Made by a program: the position numbers and the translations under genes. 64,000 nucleotides of DNA from Clostridium sp031626875 (GTDB lineage Bacteria; Bacillota; Clostridia; Clostridiales; Clostridiaceae). The DNA lies in the NCBI RefSeq assembly GCF_031626875.1, contig NZ_JANDMF010000005.1:62001-126000 (forward strand). Direction: 5' to 3'. Under the pieces are notes generated by a model. That model saw nothing but the letters and a program-made list of their open reading frames with translations, ran no database searches and was not told where the DNA came from. The stretch's first letter is position 1; every line of letters begins with the position of its first letter. Of the stretch, positions 7,958 to 17,401 are shown in pieces.

Positions 7958-9898
7958 TTATTGATTTCCTGAATCTGTTGTATTTGTAGAGTCAGTACTT
8001 TTTGATGTATCTGTATTATCTTTTTTATTACCACCAAATGTAAGAATAACTCTAGTTCCATTCTTATATGGCTCTTCTTCCCACTTTGTTAAAGTTCCAT
8101 CACTAGATCCATTTATTCTATAACTTATCAAATACCCATTTTCTATAGCAGCTAAAGCTTCTGCTTCTGTCATCCCAACTTTCAACACTGAATCCGGACT
8201 TGGTTTTGCATTATCTGATGAAGCATTATCTCCAGCCTTATATTTATAATAATTAATAGTTACTTTTACATCAGATTTAACTACCTTACCAGCTGATGGA
8301 GATGTACTTGCTACCTTACCATCCTTACTTTGATCATTTGTAGTTTGAGAAGATGAAGTAATAGTTAGCCCTAAACTGCTCAAATCTTCCGTTGCCTCAT
8401 CTAATGTTTTATTACTTTCATCTGGTATAGTGACATTTTTATTCGCCGGCCCATTACTTACATAAATTATTATTTTAGCATTTGAAGCAATCTCTGTATC
8501 TGCAGTAGGGTTAGTATTTATAACATAACCACTTGCTACTGAGTTGTGTGGTTTATTTTTAACTTCATAATTTTTCAAGTTATTTTTTTCAAGTATCTGT
8601 TTAGCTTTTTCAAGCGACTGTTCTTCAACATCAGGCACTTTTACGTTAGTTGCTTGGACATTAGTTGCATTAGTTCCATCTGTTGTTCCCTTTTTAGATA
8701 AGAATTTTGCTCCAATTACAAATACTAAAAATATTGCAGCAATAGCTATAAATCCAATTATTATTCTATTTTTATTCATAGAATTAGTTTTTGTAACCTT
8801 ATTTTCTGCTTTTTTTGGAGTTTCAACAATCTTTTCTTTTTTTGGAGCTTCAACAACTTTTTTTACTTTCTTTGTATTTTCAGCATCTTTTTTGCTTTTA
8901 TCTTCCTTTTGTTCTTCATCTTCATCATAATAATCTTCGTCTTCATCATAATACTCTTCATCTTTGCTATTTAAATTATCATTATCAGAATCCAAAGCTT
9001 TCATAATTACTGTTTTGTCAGCCTTCATAACCATTGTTTGTCCATCATTACCATTTTGTGATTTATCTATAACTACATTTGGATTCTCTTTAATTCTATC
9101 AAGATCACTTATTAGTTCTTTTGCTGTCTGATATCTTTTATCAGCATCCTTTTCCATAGCTTTAAGTATTAACTTATTTAAACTATCTAAAAGTGCTGGA
9201 TTTAACTCTTTTGGAGGAACTACATCCTCCTGTATATGTTTTAAGGCTATAGTTACAGGTGAATCAGCTTCAAATGGCAATCTTCCTGTAACCATTTCAT
9301 ATAAAACTATTCCTAATGAATATATATCTGTTCTTGTATCTAATCTACTTCCTCTTGCTTGTTCTGGTGAAAGATATTGTGCTGATCCCATTATTGTTGT
9401 TGTGTTTGTTAATGTTGCTGAACTTGCAAACTTTGCTATACCAAAGTCTGTAACTTTAATCAAACCATCTTCTGTTACTAATACATTTTGCGGTTTTACA
9501 TCCCTATGTATAATGTTGTTTTTGTGTGCACAATCTAGAGCTTTTGCAATTTGTGTTCCTATTCTTATGGTAGTTTCATAGTTCAATTTACCAAAATCAA
9601 CTATTACTTCTTTTAATGTTTTACCTTTAACATACTCCATAACTATATAGTTAGCTCCATCTTGATTTCCTACATCTAAAACATTAACTATATTAACATC
9701 TGATAGAGTTGCTATAGCAGTAGCTTCTCTTTTAAACTTATTAACTATATCTTCATTATCTGATAATTCATTCTTAAGCACTTTAACAGCTACATTTCTA
9801 CTAAGCTTATTATCTAAAGCTTTGTATACTATTGCCATTCCGCCTTCACCAATTTGCTCTAGTATTTCATACCTATTCCCTAATATTTCTCCTATCAT
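7958..9898 (-). CDS. prkC: PASTA-domain Ser/Thr protein kinase, copy 2
   Basis: A 646-residue paralogue of the kinase at 4854-6881. The kinase domain is almost the same residue for residue (VAVKVLK, HRDVKPQN, DFG and the Thr-rich activation loop all intact). The juxtamembrane part differs: the acidic linker is followed by a Lys-rich section (PKKEKIVETPKK). After the transmembrane helix there are only two full PASTA repeats plus a degenerate C-terminal one; the repeat nearest the membrane is missing relative to copy 1. The tail is Ser/Thr/Asp/Asn rich. It is downstream of rlmN and stp copy 2, the ancestral order. The start at 9898 is chosen by the same reasoning as copy 1. Confidence 0.95.
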   Translation of the reverse strand: MIGEILGNRYEILEQIGEGGMAIVYKALDNKLSRNVAVKVLKNELSDNEDIVNKFKREATAIATLSDVNIVNVLDVGNQDGANYIVMEYVKGKTLKEVIVDFGKLNYETTIRIGTQIAKALDCAHKNNIIHRDVKPQNVLVTEDGLIKVTDFGIAKFASSATLTNTTTIMGSAQYLSPEQARGSRLDTRTDIYSLGIVLYEMVTGRLPFEADSPVTIALKHIQEDVVPPKELNPALLDSLNKLILKAMEKDADKRYQTAKELISDLDRIKENPNVVIDKSQNGNDGQTMVMKADKTVIMKALDSDNDNLNSKDEEYYDEDEDYYDEDEEQKEDKSKKDAENTKKVKKVVEAPKKEKIVETPKKAENKVTKTNSMNKNRIIIGFIAIAAIFLVFVIGAKFLSKKGTTDGTNATNVQATNVKVPDVEEQSLEKAKQILEKNNLKNYEVKNKPHNSVASGYVINTNPTADTEIASNAKIIIYVSNGPANKNVTIPDESNKTLDEATEDLSSLGLTITSSSQTTNDQSKDGKVASTSPSAGKVVKSDVKVTINYYKYKAGDNASSDNAKPSPDSVLKVGMTEAEALAAIENGYLISYRINGSSDGTLTKWEEEPYKNGTRVILTFGGNKKDNTDTSKSTDSTNTTDSGNQ

Positions 9899-9899
9899 G

Positions 9900-10619
9900 C
9901 TACCTCTCTCCTTCAAACAACAAAACTGTTATATTATCCCTGCCTCCCTTGAACTTAGCAAGATTAACAAGTTTGTCACAAATGATAATTAGGTCTTTAT
10001 TTTCATTAATAATAGATAGTATTTCCTCTTTAGTTACCTCATTCGTTAACCCATCTGAACATAATAAATATGTATCATATACATCTTTATCTATGACAAA
10101 AGTATCTACCTGTACCATTTCACTTGTTCCCACTGCTCTAGTTATAATATTTTTTTTTGGATGATTTACTGCTTCTAATTCGCTAATAGTGCCAAGATCA
10201 ACTAATTCTTGAACTAAAGAATGATCTTTAGTTATTTTTATAATATTATTTTTTTTAATTCCATAACAAGAACTATCTCCAACATTGGCTACTATAACTT
10301 TATCCTTTATTACAAGTGATGCAGTAATGGTGGTTCCCATTCCATTTAAAGAATCCATTTGCTTAGAATGAATAAAAATTTCATGATTTACTCTTTCAAT
10401 AGCTTTCTTTAAAAGTTCTTCCGCTTTTTCTTCATTAAAATTATTTATAATGTAATTGACCACGCCTTCAGCTGCCATTTTACTCGCAACTTCTCCAGCA
10501 TTATGACCTCCCATTCCATCTGCGACTACATAAATTTTATACTCATTTTCTTCATGGTAGTACGCAAAATCTTCATTAAGACTTCTTACCATTCCTATAT
10601 CACTTAGAAAACTTATCAT
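9900..10619 (-). CDS. stp: PP2C-family Ser/Thr phosphatase, copy 2
   Basis: A 239-residue PP2C phosphatase with the same metal-binding motifs as copy 1 (NEDF, VADGMGGHNAGEVAS, SDGLTNEV, GGRDNIT), so both copies appear catalytically competent. Differences cluster in surface segments, for example YVVADG kept but KKNNIIKITKD instead of KGNDIVKITKD. The ATG at 10619 follows GGGGGGAG; an ATG at 10643 would start inside rlmN and lacks a site. It lies 20 bases after rlmN and one base before prkC copy 2, the standard rlmN-stp-prkC order of Firmicutes. Confidence 0.94.
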   Translation of the reverse strand: MISFLSDIGMVRSLNEDFAYYHEENEYKIYVVADGMGGHNAGEVASKMAAEGVVNYIINNFNEEKAEELLKKAIERVNHEIFIHSKQMDSLNGMGTTITASLVIKDKVIVANVGDSSCYGIKKNNIIKITKDHSLVQELVDLGTISELEAVNHPKKNIITRAVGTSEMVQVDTFVIDKDVYDTYLLCSDGLTNEVTKEEILSIINENKDLIIICDKLVNLAKFKGGRDNITVLLFEGER

Positions 10620-10639
10620 AAACTCCCCCCTCTTGGGCA

Positions 10640-11677
10640 TCAATTATTAGTCTTTGATTTAATGTGACTCCTTCTAAGTTGTCCACAAGCTGCATTAATG
10701 TCACTTCCCATTTCCCTTCTTACTGTAACCTCAATCCCTAGTTTTTTTAATGTATTTTCAAAAATATTAATAGTTTCTTCTGATGACCTTTTAAATGAAT
10801 TTTCTTTAACTTCATTTACTGGTATCAGATTAACATGACATAATAGCCCTTTTAATAAATTTCCTAAAGACCTTGCATCTTCTACCCCGTCATTTACATC
10901 CTTAACTAATGAATACTCAAATGTTATTCTTCTACTTGTTTTTTCTATGTAATAAACACATGCATCTAAAATTTCTTTAATTGAATATTTATTTGCAATA
11001 GGCATAATCGCTCTTCTTTTCTCATCACTAAATGCATGAAGTGAAATTGCAAGAGTAATACTTAAATCTCTATTTGCTAAATCATATATATTGGGAACTA
11101 TTCCACAAGTTGATAGAGTAATATGTCTTTGACCAATATTTAAGCCATAATCTGCATTTACTACTTCAAGAAACTTCAGAACATTATCATAATTATCTAA
11201 AGGTTCTCCACTTCCCATCAATACTACATTAGAAATCCTTTCACCAATTAAGTTTTGTGCAACTAAAATTTGTGAAAGAATTTCCCCTGATGTTAAGTTT
11301 CTAACCCTTCCATCAATAGTAGATGCACAAAATTTACATCCCATTCTACATCCAACTTGAGTAGAAATACAAATAGAATTTCCGTGTTTATATTTCATTA
11401 TTACACTTTCAATAAGATTTCCATCCCTTAACTCAAGCAATAACTTCTTTGTTCCATCTATTTTAGATGTAAATTCTTCTTCTATCTTAGGAATTCCAAT
11501 ATAGAATTTTTCACTTAATTTTTCTTGCAAAGCTTTAGGAATATTCTTCATAGATGCAAAATCCCATACATCTTTATATACCCAAGAAACTACTTGTTTT
11601 GCTCTAAATGTACTTTCACTATTATCTTTCATCCAATTCTGCAATTCTTCTAATGTAAAATCTAAAATATTATTCAT
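10640..11677 (-). CDS. rlmN: Dual-specificity rRNA/tRNA adenine-C2 methyltransferase
   Basis: A 345-residue radical-SAM enzyme methylating C2 of A2503 in 23S rRNA and A37 in some tRNAs. The radical-SAM cluster motif is C110-x3-C114-x2-C117 (CRMGCKFC), and the C-terminal catalytic cysteine of the RlmN mechanism is present (AACGQLRRS, about C331). GSGEPLDNYDNV is the family SAM-binding segment. The ribosome binding site AGGTGAAAAT precedes the ATG. It is part of a long minus-strand operon running from priA through fmt and rsmB to stp-prkC. A decayed copy of its last 100-odd bases survives at 7624-7740. Confidence 0.96.
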   Translation of the reverse strand: MNNILDFTLEELQNWMKDNSESTFRAKQVVSWVYKDVWDFASMKNIPKALQEKLSEKFYIGIPKIEEEFTSKIDGTKKLLLELRDGNLIESVIMKYKHGNSICISTQVGCRMGCKFCASTIDGRVRNLTSGEILSQILVAQNLIGERISNVVLMGSGEPLDNYDNVLKFLEVVNADYGLNIGQRHITLSTCGIVPNIYDLANRDLSITLAISLHAFSDEKRRAIMPIANKYSIKEILDACVYYIEKTSRRITFEYSLVKDVNDGVEDARSLGNLLKGLLCHVNLIPVNEVKENSFKRSSEETINIFENTLKKLGIEVTVRREMGSDINAACGQLRRSHIKSKTNN

Positions 11678-11685
11678 ATTTTCAC

Positions 11686-13005
11686 CTAGTTCTTTCTAAA
11701 CCTAGCTATAAAGAATCCATCCATATATTCATTTGGTAATACTGTTAATGTACCTATTGAATCATACTTTAAATTATTTCCTTTTCCCACAAAAACTTTT
11801 TCTACTTTTGCATCTTTATATTTATTTAGAAACCACTTTACATTTTCTTCATTTTCTTCTTTATTTAAAGTACAAGTTGAGTAAACCATAACTCCATCTT
11901 TCTTTAAATATTCCCAAGCATTGCTCATAATTGTTCTTTGAATATCAACAATTTCCTTAAGTTCACTTCTTTTTTTACTCCATTTAATTTCTGGTTTTTT
12001 TCTTATAATTCCAATACCTGAACATGGAACATCTATAAGAACTCTATCTGCTATTCCAATAAGTTTCACATCAAGTTTAGATGCATCCATTTCATTAACA
12101 CTTATATTAGTAAGTCCTAGTCTTTCATAGTTTTCTTTAATTAATTCAAGTTTTTGAGAATGAATATCAAAGGCTAAAACCTCTCCCGTATTTTCTAATA
12201 TCTCAGAAATATGTGTTGTTTTTCCACCTGGCGCTGCACAAAGATCAAGAATCTTTTGTCCTTCGTTAATATCTAAAAGTGGAGCAACAAGCATTGCACT
12301 TTCATCTTGTACTGTAATATTTCCTTCTAAAAAAGCTTCATTCTTTTCTATCGCTTTTCCACCTTTTATTGATATAGCTTCTGGACAAACTGTTCCTTCA
12401 AAAACTGTATATCCACTTTCCTCAAATTTTTCAAAAACATCTTCATAATCTGCCTTTAGATTATTAACTCTAACAGTAACCATTGGAGTACTATTTAGTC
12501 CATGCATAATTCTTAAAGCTTCACTTTCACCATACTGATTAAATAACATTTTAATCATCCATGGTTCAAATGATAATTCATAAGCTATTTCATCTATTTT
12601 ATTTCTGAAGTTTATCTCTAGTTTACCATCTTTTTTAACATAATTTCTTAAGATTCCATTAACTAATTTAGAATCTTTTTCCGAAATTTCTTTTGCAAGT
12701 TCTACAGCTTCATTACAAGCTGCATATGATGGTACTTTATCAAGATAATGCATTTGATAAAGCGCAACTCTTAGTATGCTTAAAATAGTTTTATCCATCA
12801 CAGATGTATCTCTAACGAACGAACTGATTATCATATCTATAGACTTAAGTCTTCTTAAAGTTCCATATACTATTTCTGTAGTTAATGCCTTATCCTTATC
12901 TGATAGCTCTGAGTTGTTTAATTCATTTGAAAGAATTATATTAGAATAAGCTCCTCCATTTATAACTCTATTTAAAACTTTAACTGCAATTTTTCTACTA
13001 CTCAT
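11686..13005 (-). CDS. rsmB: 16S rRNA m5C967 methyltransferase RsmB
   Basis: A 439-residue enzyme with an N-terminal NusB-like RNA-binding domain (about residues 1-135) and a C-terminal SAM-dependent m5C methyltransferase. LDLCAAPGGKTTHI is the SAM motif, VPCSGIGI supplies the first cysteine of the m5C mechanism and STCTLNKEENE the second. GAGGTATAATT precedes the ATG. It sits eight bases before rlmN, so two rRNA methyltransferases are co-expressed. The fmt-peptidase-rsmB-rlmN-stp-prkC order is close to the Bacillus yloM-yloN-prpC-prkC block. Confidence 0.95.
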   Translation of the reverse strand: MSSRKIAVKVLNRVINGGAYSNIILSNELNNSELSDKDKALTTEIVYGTLRRLKSIDMIISSFVRDTSVMDKTILSILRVALYQMHYLDKVPSYAACNEAVELAKEISEKDSKLVNGILRNYVKKDGKLEINFRNKIDEIAYELSFEPWMIKMLFNQYGESEALRIMHGLNSTPMVTVRVNNLKADYEDVFEKFEESGYTVFEGTVCPEAISIKGGKAIEKNEAFLEGNITVQDESAMLVAPLLDINEGQKILDLCAAPGGKTTHISEILENTGEVLAFDIHSQKLELIKENYERLGLTNISVNEMDASKLDVKLIGIADRVLIDVPCSGIGIIRKKPEIKWSKKRSELKEIVDIQRTIMSNAWEYLKKDGVMVYSTCTLNKEENEENVKWFLNKYKDAKVEKVFVGKGNNLKYDSIGTLTVLPNEYMDGFFIARFRKN

Positions 13006-13018
13006 AATTATACCTCAT

Positions 13019-13714
13019 TTATTCATTACTTCTGCTTATTAGTACTAATCTTATAAGCTGTGATACAGACATTATTGTTGCTGCTACATAAGTCATCGCT
13101 GCTGCATTTAATACTTTTTCAGCACCTTTAACTTCATCTCCATATAGAATTCCTCTACTATTTAATATATTTAATGCTCTATTAGATGCATTAAATTCAA
13201 CGGGTAAAGTTACAAGCTGGAATAAAACTACTGCTGAAAATAATATTATTCCAAAATACACCAAAGGTTTTATAGCAAGTATTAATCCTGCTACTAACAA
13301 TACCCATGAAAATGTTGAACCTAAATTAACTACTGGATAAATTGTATTCCTAAAGGTTAGTGGTCCATAACTTTCTTTGTGTTGAATTGCATGCCCAACT
13401 TCATGTGCTGCTATTCCAGCTGAAGCTATAGTAGTTCCAACATAAACCTCTTGAGATAATCTCAAAATTCTACTTGTAGGATCATAATGATCTCCAAGCC
13501 TAGTATTAACTACTTCAATAGGTATATCATACAATCCAGCTTCATTTAACATCATCCTTGCTATCTGTTCACCTGTATAACCATTCATAGTTCTAATCCT
13601 GCTATATTTATCATAAGCAGAACTAACTTTAGTTTGTGCCCAAAAGCTTATAATTAAAGCTGGTACCAATAAAAGATATGTTGGATCAAAATAAAATGGA
13701 AAAAATCCATGCAT
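13019..13714 (-). CDS. Neutral zinc metallopeptidase, YugP family
   Basis: A 231-residue membrane protein with the zinc-peptidase motif HEVGH at residues 104-108, preceded by an N-terminal hydrophobic segment and followed by two more (about residues 130-165), plus a short one at the C-terminus. This is the layout of the YugP/DUF232 membrane zinc metallopeptidases, whose substrate is not established. TAGGAGGGATATTT gives a clear start. It lies between fmt and rsmB, as in many clostridia, suggesting a housekeeping role. The peptidase call rests on motif and membrane layout; the substrate is unknown. Confidence 0.88.
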   Translation of the reverse strand: MHGFFPFYFDPTYLLLVPALIISFWAQTKVSSAYDKYSRIRTMNGYTGEQIARMMLNEAGLYDIPIEVVNTRLGDHYDPTSRILRLSQEVYVGTTIASAGIAAHEVGHAIQHKESYGPLTFRNTIYPVVNLGSTFSWVLLVAGLILAIKPLVYFGIILFSAVVLFQLVTLPVEFNASNRALNILNSRGILYGDEVKGAEKVLNAAAMTYVAATIMSVSQLIRLVLISRSNE

Positions 13715-13728
13715 AAATATCCCTCCTA

Positions 13729-14655
13729 CTATCCTAAAATCGTATTCGCCTCTATTTTATGACCATTAATATATTGCTCAATTGTAAGGGGCTTTCCATT
13801 TGGAAATTGAACTTTTTTAACTAATAAAACTCCTCCTTTGCAAGCTACTTTCATTCCTTCTTTACTAACATCAAGAATGGTGCCTTCTTCTTTATTATGG
13901 TTTTCATTAAGTACTTTTGATTCATATATCTTCATTTGCTGACCATTGTAACTTGTATAAGCTATAGGCCAAGGATTTAATCCTCTAATAAGATTATGAA
14001 CATTTTTTGCTGTTTCACTCCAATTTATTATTGCCATTTTTTTATCTAAAGGTTTTGCATAAAACGTTTCACCTGTTTGTTTTTCCCTCTCTATCTCACC
14101 TTTTCCCATTTTATCAATGGTATCTTTCAGTAAAGTTGCACCTCTCTCTTTTAAGATATCATAAAGTTCTCCTGCTGTCATTTCTTCTGGTATATCAATT
14201 TCATCTTTTAAAAGCATATCTCCTGTATCTAATCCTATATCCATTAGCATAGTGGTATTTCCTGATACTTTTTCACCTCTAACAATTGCCCAGTTAATTG
14301 GGGCTGCACCTCTATACATAGGTAGAAGTGATCCATGTAAATTAATACAACCAAAATTAGGAATATCAAGAACTTCTTTAGGTAATATTTGTCCAAATGC
14401 TACAACGATTATGAAGTCTGGTTTCATTGCTTTAAGTTCTTCTATCATATCCCTATTATCTTTTAACTTAACTGGTTGATATACAGGTATATTATTTTCA
14501 ACAGCTACTTCTTTCACATCGGAAAAGGCAAGTTTCTTACCTCTTCCTTTTGGTCTATCTGGTTGAGTAAAAACAGCTTTCACATCATAATTTTCTATAA
14601 TTACTTTCAATGAAGGAACTGCAAAATCTGGTGTTCCCATAAAAACTATATTCAT
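13729..14655 (-). CDS. fmt: Methionyl-tRNA formyltransferase
   Basis: A 308-residue enzyme that formylates initiator Met-tRNA using 10-formyl-tetrahydrofolate. The formyltransferase domain has catalytic N105 and H107 in INLHGSLLPMYRGAAP and D143 in GLDTGD; the C-terminal beta-barrel tRNA-binding domain follows. Length and motif spacing are typical. It comes 21 bases after def, so addition and later removal of the formyl group are encoded together. GGGAGG precedes the ATG. Confidence 0.97.
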   Translation of the reverse strand: MNIVFMGTPDFAVPSLKVIIENYDVKAVFTQPDRPKGRGKKLAFSDVKEVAVENNIPVYQPVKLKDNRDMIEELKAMKPDFIIVVAFGQILPKEVLDIPNFGCINLHGSLLPMYRGAAPINWAIVRGEKVSGNTTMLMDIGLDTGDMLLKDEIDIPEEMTAGELYDILKERGATLLKDTIDKMGKGEIEREKQTGETFYAKPLDKKMAIINWSETAKNVHNLIRGLNPWPIAYTSYNGQQMKIYESKVLNENHNKEEGTILDVSKEGMKVACKGGVLLVKKVQFPNGKPLTIEQYINGHKIEANTILG

Positions 14656-14676
14656 CTATATTTGTTCCTCCCAAAT

Positions 14677-15120
14677 TTATTTCAAATGGTCTATAAATAA
14701 TATTCCATCTAAGTGTTCATTTTCATGACAAACTGCTCTTGCTAATAGTTCTTCACCTTCAAGAATAAATTCTTCACCTTTTTCATTTTGTGCCTTAACT
14801 TTAACATAGTTTGGCCTTATGACATTTTCATTTACTCCTGGCACACTTAAACATCCTTCTTCTCCATCTTGAGTTCCTTTGGTTTCTAAAATCTCAGGAT
14901 TTATGAAAACTATTGGTCCATTTCCATCATAAACATCTACAACGAAAACTCTCTTTAAGACACCCACTTGAGGAGCCGCAATCCCAACTCCATCAGCTTT
15001 ATACATAGTTTCAGTCATATCTTTTATTAATTCTAAAAGTCTATTATCTATTTTATCTACTTTTTTTGATTTTTTTCTTAAAATCTCATCACCATTAACT
15101 CTTATATTTCTTATTGCCAT
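14677..15120 (-). CDS. def: Peptide deformylase
   Basis: A 147-residue metalloenzyme that removes the N-formyl group from nascent proteins. All three family motifs are present: GVGIAAPQVG at 44-53, EGCLSVPG at 88-95 (C90 is a metal ligand), and HENEHLDG at 132-139 with H132, E133 and H136. The compact length and lack of a long insertion between motifs resemble the Gram-negative-type (class 1) enzyme common in clostridia. GGAGGATGATTTT precedes the ATG. It is followed by fmt. Confidence 0.96.
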   Translation of the reverse strand: MAIRNIRVNGDEILRKKSKKVDKIDNRLLELIKDMTETMYKADGVGIAAPQVGVLKRVFVVDVYDGNGPIVFINPEILETKGTQDGEEGCLSVPGVNENVIRPNYVKVKAQNEKGEEFILEGEELLARAVCHENEHLDGILFIDHLK

Positions 15121-15132
15121 AAAATCATCCTC

Positions 15133-17340
15133 CTAGGCCATATTATTTGGATTGAAATCCATACTAACTCTTATATCATTATAAACACTCTTTGTTAATT
15201 CATAAAGTGCTTCCTTAATTTTTTTTCTTAAGTTTATTGAAATTTCACCTTTGATTATTATTTGCCACCTATAATATTCTTTTATTCTTGTAATTATACA
15301 AGGTGTTGGTCCAAGAATCTCTGCTTCATTCTCATCTACTAATATTTTATTCAATTCATTTCTAAAGCTATTCATAAATTTTATTAACTTATCTTCTACT
15401 TTACTTTGCCCATTTATTAGCAAAATAGTGCTAAAAGGTGGGTAATTCATAATTTTTCTAATTTGTATTTCTTCCTTAAACAATTGATTATAATCATTAT
15501 TTAAAGCATAATTTAAATTAGCATTTTCAGGAGTATATGTTTGAATTATTACTTTTCCACTTTTATCTCCTCTCCCAGCTCTACCAGCCACTTGAGTAAT
15601 TATTTGATAAGTTCTTTCACCTGACCTGTAATCTGGAATATTAAGAGATATGTCAGCAGCTAATATTCCAACCAAAGTAACCTCTTTAAAATCTAACCCC
15701 TTCGAAATCATTTGTGTCCCTATTAAAATATCTCCTTCTCCATTTTTAAAAGAATTATAGATATTTTCATGAGAATCCTTAGTTCTTGTTGTATCTACAT
15801 CCATTCTTAAAACCCTAGCCTTAGGAAATATCTTTTTAACTTCATCTTGCACTCTTTCAGTTCCAGCGCCAAAAAATTTTACATACTTACTTCCACACTT
15901 TGGACAAATTTTAACTTCCCTTTGCGCCCTACCACACATATGACATACTAAATAACCATTTTTATGATAAGTCATAGAAACATCACACTCAGGACACTTA
16001 AATACATACCCACAACTTCTACAAGAAACAAAGGTTGAAAAACCTCTCCTATTTAAAAATAGAATAACCTGCTCTCTTCTTTTTATTGTTTCCTCAATTT
16101 CTAAAACAAGCCTACTACTTAATATAGATAAATTTTTCTTTTTTAGTTCCTCTCTCATATCTACAATTTCCATTGTTGGTAAAGGTTTATTACTAACTCT
16201 ATTTTTTATCTCTACTAACTCTAACTTTCCTTCTAATGCTTCATAGTAACTTTCAATCGAAGGAGTTGCAGATCCTAAAATATATTTGCAATCTTTTATT
16301 TCACTTAAAAATCTTGCCACTTCTTTAGTACTATATTTAGGATTATGATCAGATTTATAGGTGTTTTCATGTTCTTCATCTACAATAATAAGGCCCAAAT
16401 TATTTAGTGGTAAGAAAATTGCACTTCTTGCTCCAACTACTAATTTGGCTTCTCCTTTTTTAATTCTAAACCATTCATCAAATCTTTCTCCTGGTGTTAG
16501 TTTACTATGAAATAATGCTACATTTCTACCAAATCTTCCTTTAAATCTTTCTATCATTTGTGGAGTTAAGGATATTTCAGGCACTAACATAATCGCTGAC
16601 TTCCCACTTTTAAGAATTTCAGAAACAAGATTCATATATACCTCTGTTTTCCCTGAACCTGTAACCCCTTTTAATAAAAATCCTTTATTATGAGAATACA
16701 TTATTCTCTCAAATGCATTTAATTGCTCTAAATTCAATTTATGTGACTTATACTCTTCATATAATTTATTATTATATCTATAAACAACCTCTTCTTTAAC
16801 TTCTAAAAAATTATCTTCTATTAGTTTATTTAAACTATATATTGAAAAAGTGCCACCTTTGGTAATCTCACTTTTAGTAAACTCTCCATCATGACTTTTA
16901 ATAAAAGTCATCAATTTTGTATAATTCTCTTTTTCTAAAAATTTGCCTTTCAACTCATTTTTAAAACAAATCACTTGTTTCTTTTTATTTCTATTGCCAC
17001 TCATGAGTCCTACAGGAATTATAGTTCTAATAGCATCAATATATTTACATAAGTATCTTTCTCTTAAGAAATCTATAACTTTTAGATCATCTCTAGAAAG
17101 GATTGGTTCATCATCTGGAATGCTACTTATTTTTTTTATATATTTAATATCTTCTATACCATCACATTTCAAAGCCATAACAAATCCCTCTACTGATTTA
17201 TTACTTCTCCCAAAAGGTACCTTAACCCTATGACCTACTTGTATTATTTCATTTTGCTCTTCCTTAACTTTATAGGTGAAGGCTCTATCAAGTTCTATTG
17301 CTTCACTATTTATTATTATCTCAGCATATAAGTCTATCAT
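15133..17340 (-). CDS. priA: Primosomal protein N' (replication restart helicase PriA)
   Basis: A 735-residue superfamily-2 helicase that reloads the replicative helicase at stalled forks. It has an N-terminal 3' DNA-binding domain, Walker A GVTGSGKTE, DEEH box (VDEEHENTYK), GSATPS motif III, then paired CxxC zinc motifs (CRSCGYVFKCPEC and CHMCG...CPKCG), and the QMISKGLDF and QVAGRAGRG motifs. It is full length. It begins 50 bases after the coaBC terminator, so it depends on read-through or a weak promoter in that gap. It leads into def-fmt. Confidence 0.96.
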   Translation of the reverse strand: MIDLYAEIIINSEAIELDRAFTYKVKEEQNEIIQVGHRVKVPFGRSNKSVEGFVMALKCDGIEDIKYIKKISSIPDDEPILSRDDLKVIDFLRERYLCKYIDAIRTIIPVGLMSGNRNKKKQVICFKNELKGKFLEKENYTKLMTFIKSHDGEFTKSEITKGGTFSIYSLNKLIEDNFLEVKEEVVYRYNNKLYEEYKSHKLNLEQLNAFERIMYSHNKGFLLKGVTGSGKTEVYMNLVSEILKSGKSAIMLVPEISLTPQMIERFKGRFGRNVALFHSKLTPGERFDEWFRIKKGEAKLVVGARSAIFLPLNNLGLIIVDEEHENTYKSDHNPKYSTKEVARFLSEIKDCKYILGSATPSIESYYEALEGKLELVEIKNRVSNKPLPTMEIVDMREELKKKNLSILSSRLVLEIEETIKRREQVILFLNRRGFSTFVSCRSCGYVFKCPECDVSMTYHKNGYLVCHMCGRAQREVKICPKCGSKYVKFFGAGTERVQDEVKKIFPKARVLRMDVDTTRTKDSHENIYNSFKNGEGDILIGTQMISKGLDFKEVTLVGILAADISLNIPDYRSGERTYQIITQVAGRAGRGDKSGKVIIQTYTPENANLNYALNNDYNQLFKEEIQIRKIMNYPPFSTILLINGQSKVEDKLIKFMNSFRNELNKILVDENEAEILGPTPCIITRIKEYYRWQIIIKGEISINLRKKIKEALYELTKSVYNDIRVSMDFNPNNMA

Positions 17341-17378
17341 TACACCTTCACTCTCCTTAAAATATACTTATAATTAAG

Positions 17379-17401
17379 AAAAAGCGCAAATTAGCGCTTT
17401 T
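17379..17401 (-). terminator. Terminator overlapping the coaBC stop codon
   Basis: An AAAAGCGC / GCGCTTTT stem (17394-17401 with 17380-17387) followed on the minus strand by TTCTT. The coaBC stop codon (17391-17393) lies in the loop, so a terminating ribosome should interfere with hairpin formation. Confidence 0.7.
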
